Below, one piece after another: positions 6,044-6,622 of a DNA stretch of 6,622 bases (position 1 is the stretch's first letter; each line of letters opens with the position of its first letter). The translations under genes were made by a program, and so were the position numbers. Source of the DNA: an uncultured Clostridiaceae bacterium (lineage in GTDB: Bacteria; Bacillota; Clostridia; TANB77; CAG-508); assembly GCA_958402495.1 (NCBI GenBank), contig CATXTS010000110.1, forward strand, positions 1 to 6,622. Reading direction: 5' to 3'. A model generated the notes under the pieces. The model had not been told where the DNA came from and did no database searches. It was given only the letters and a program-made list of their open reading frames with translations.

Positions 6044-6622
6044 TTATTTGCTTTCTTCCTTCGTTTCTGATTTTAAATTTTTTCTTCTTAATTGACCACA
6101 AGCTGCATCAATATCTGAGCCTAACTCTCTTCTGATAGTTGCAACAATTCCATGGTCATTTAAGTAATCTCTAAATTTGATAATATTTTCATTGCTACTT
6201 TTCGTATAGGTACCATTTTCAATAGCATTGATAGGAATTAAATTAACATGGCATAACATCCCTTTTAATAATTTGACTAATTCCTTGGCATCTTCTAAAT
6301 GGTCATTATTGTCTTTTGCTAAGGCATATTCAAAAGAGACTCTTCTATTGGTTATCTCTATATAGTCTCTACAAGCTTGTAGCAATTCTTCTATTGGATA
6401 TACTTTATTTACTGGCATCATTTGACTTCTTTTTTCATTATTGACGGCATGTAAAGATATCGATAAGGTACATTGTCTATTTTCTCTAGCTAAATCGTAA
6501 ATTCTAGGTACGATTCCACTAGTAGAAATACTGATGTGTCTAGCCCCTATATTTAATCCTTTGGGATGATTTAAAATCGCTATTGCATTCATGACATTTT
6601 CATAATTATCCAAAGGTTCTCC
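6044..6622 (-). CDS. rlmN: Dual-specificity RNA methyltransferase RlmN (5' part off window)
   Basis: RlmN is a radical-SAM enzyme that methylates C2 of A2503 in 23S rRNA and of A37 in some tRNAs. Only the last 192 residues are here; the gene enters from the right edge, so the CxxxCxxC iron-sulfur motif lies outside. The visible part starts at GEPLDNYENV, the family's SAM-binding GEP motif. It continues through GARHISISTSGIVP, LSISLHA, FEYALAKDNND and HVNLIPIN, and ends with SDIDAACGQLRR. The Cys at residue 175 of this part (codon 6100-6098) corresponds to the methyl-carrying catalytic Cys near the C-terminus (Cys355 in E. coli). It is followed by a charged tail ending KEESK. A TTG at 6613 should not be taken as the start, because the frame is open to the edge with conserved residues. 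It is the first visible gene of the operon, 36 nt before prpC. Confidence 0.96.
   Translation of the reverse strand, partial: GEPLDNYENVMNAIAILNHPKGLNIGARHISISTSGIVPRIYDLARENRQCTLSISLHAVNNEKRSQMMPVNKVYPIEELLQACRDYIEITNRRVSFEYALAKDNNDHLEDAKELVKLLKGMLCHVNLIPINAIENGTYTKSSNENIIKFRDYLNDHGIVATIRRELGSDIDAACGQLRRKNLKSETKEESK

Noticed and set aside
5865..6101. 78-codon minus-strand frame overlapping prpC and the end of rlmN
   Set aside because: It is an out-of-frame overlap with two genes whose motifs are complete in other frames.

Overview
The window looks like chromosomal DNA of a low-G+C Firmicute, most likely an uncultured or gut-type clostridium. The support is the AT-rich codon use, strong AGGAGG-type ribosome binding sites, the gene order rlmN-prpC-prkC-rsgA-rpe (the same order as the Bacillus subtilis yloN-yloR cluster), and a prepilin-like protein of a type common in uncultured Clostridia. 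No gene here fixes the species.

Right-hand two thirds (about 6622 down to 1335, all minus strand): one housekeeping operon. It holds the 3' part of rlmN (rRNA/tRNA adenine C2 methyltransferase), prpC (PP2C-type Ser/Thr phosphatase), prkC (membrane Ser/Thr kinase with PASTA repeats), rsgA (ribosome-assembly GTPase), rpe (ribulose-phosphate 3-epimerase family) and an unrecognised 54-codon gene with an excellent ribosome binding site. A perfect 11-bp stem-loop terminator closes it. PrpC and PrkC form the usual kinase/phosphatase pair that senses cell-wall fragments and reverses phosphorylation of cell-wall and translation targets; RlmN and RsgA act on the ribosome. A second hairpin between prkC and rsgA may attenuate the distal genes.

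The most important anomaly is in prkC. The natural start (5208, good ribosome binding site) and the kinase body are in different frames, separated by one surplus nucleotide inside the glycine-rich ATP-binding loop. As written, the gene cannot make a normal kinase. It is either a real frameshift or a sequence error.

Left third: positions 836-1225 on the plus strand carry a decayed C-terminal remnant of an IS4-like DDE transposase. Positions 525-835 are AT-rich and geneless. A near-consensus sigma-A promoter (524-496) then drives a minus-strand gene for a prepilin-like secreted protein that runs off the left edge.

I see no CRISPR array, tRNA, rRNA, phage module or recognisable defence system. 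Most of the window is conserved core genome. The less explained parts are the prkC frameshift, the 54-aa gene and the prepilin-like protein.
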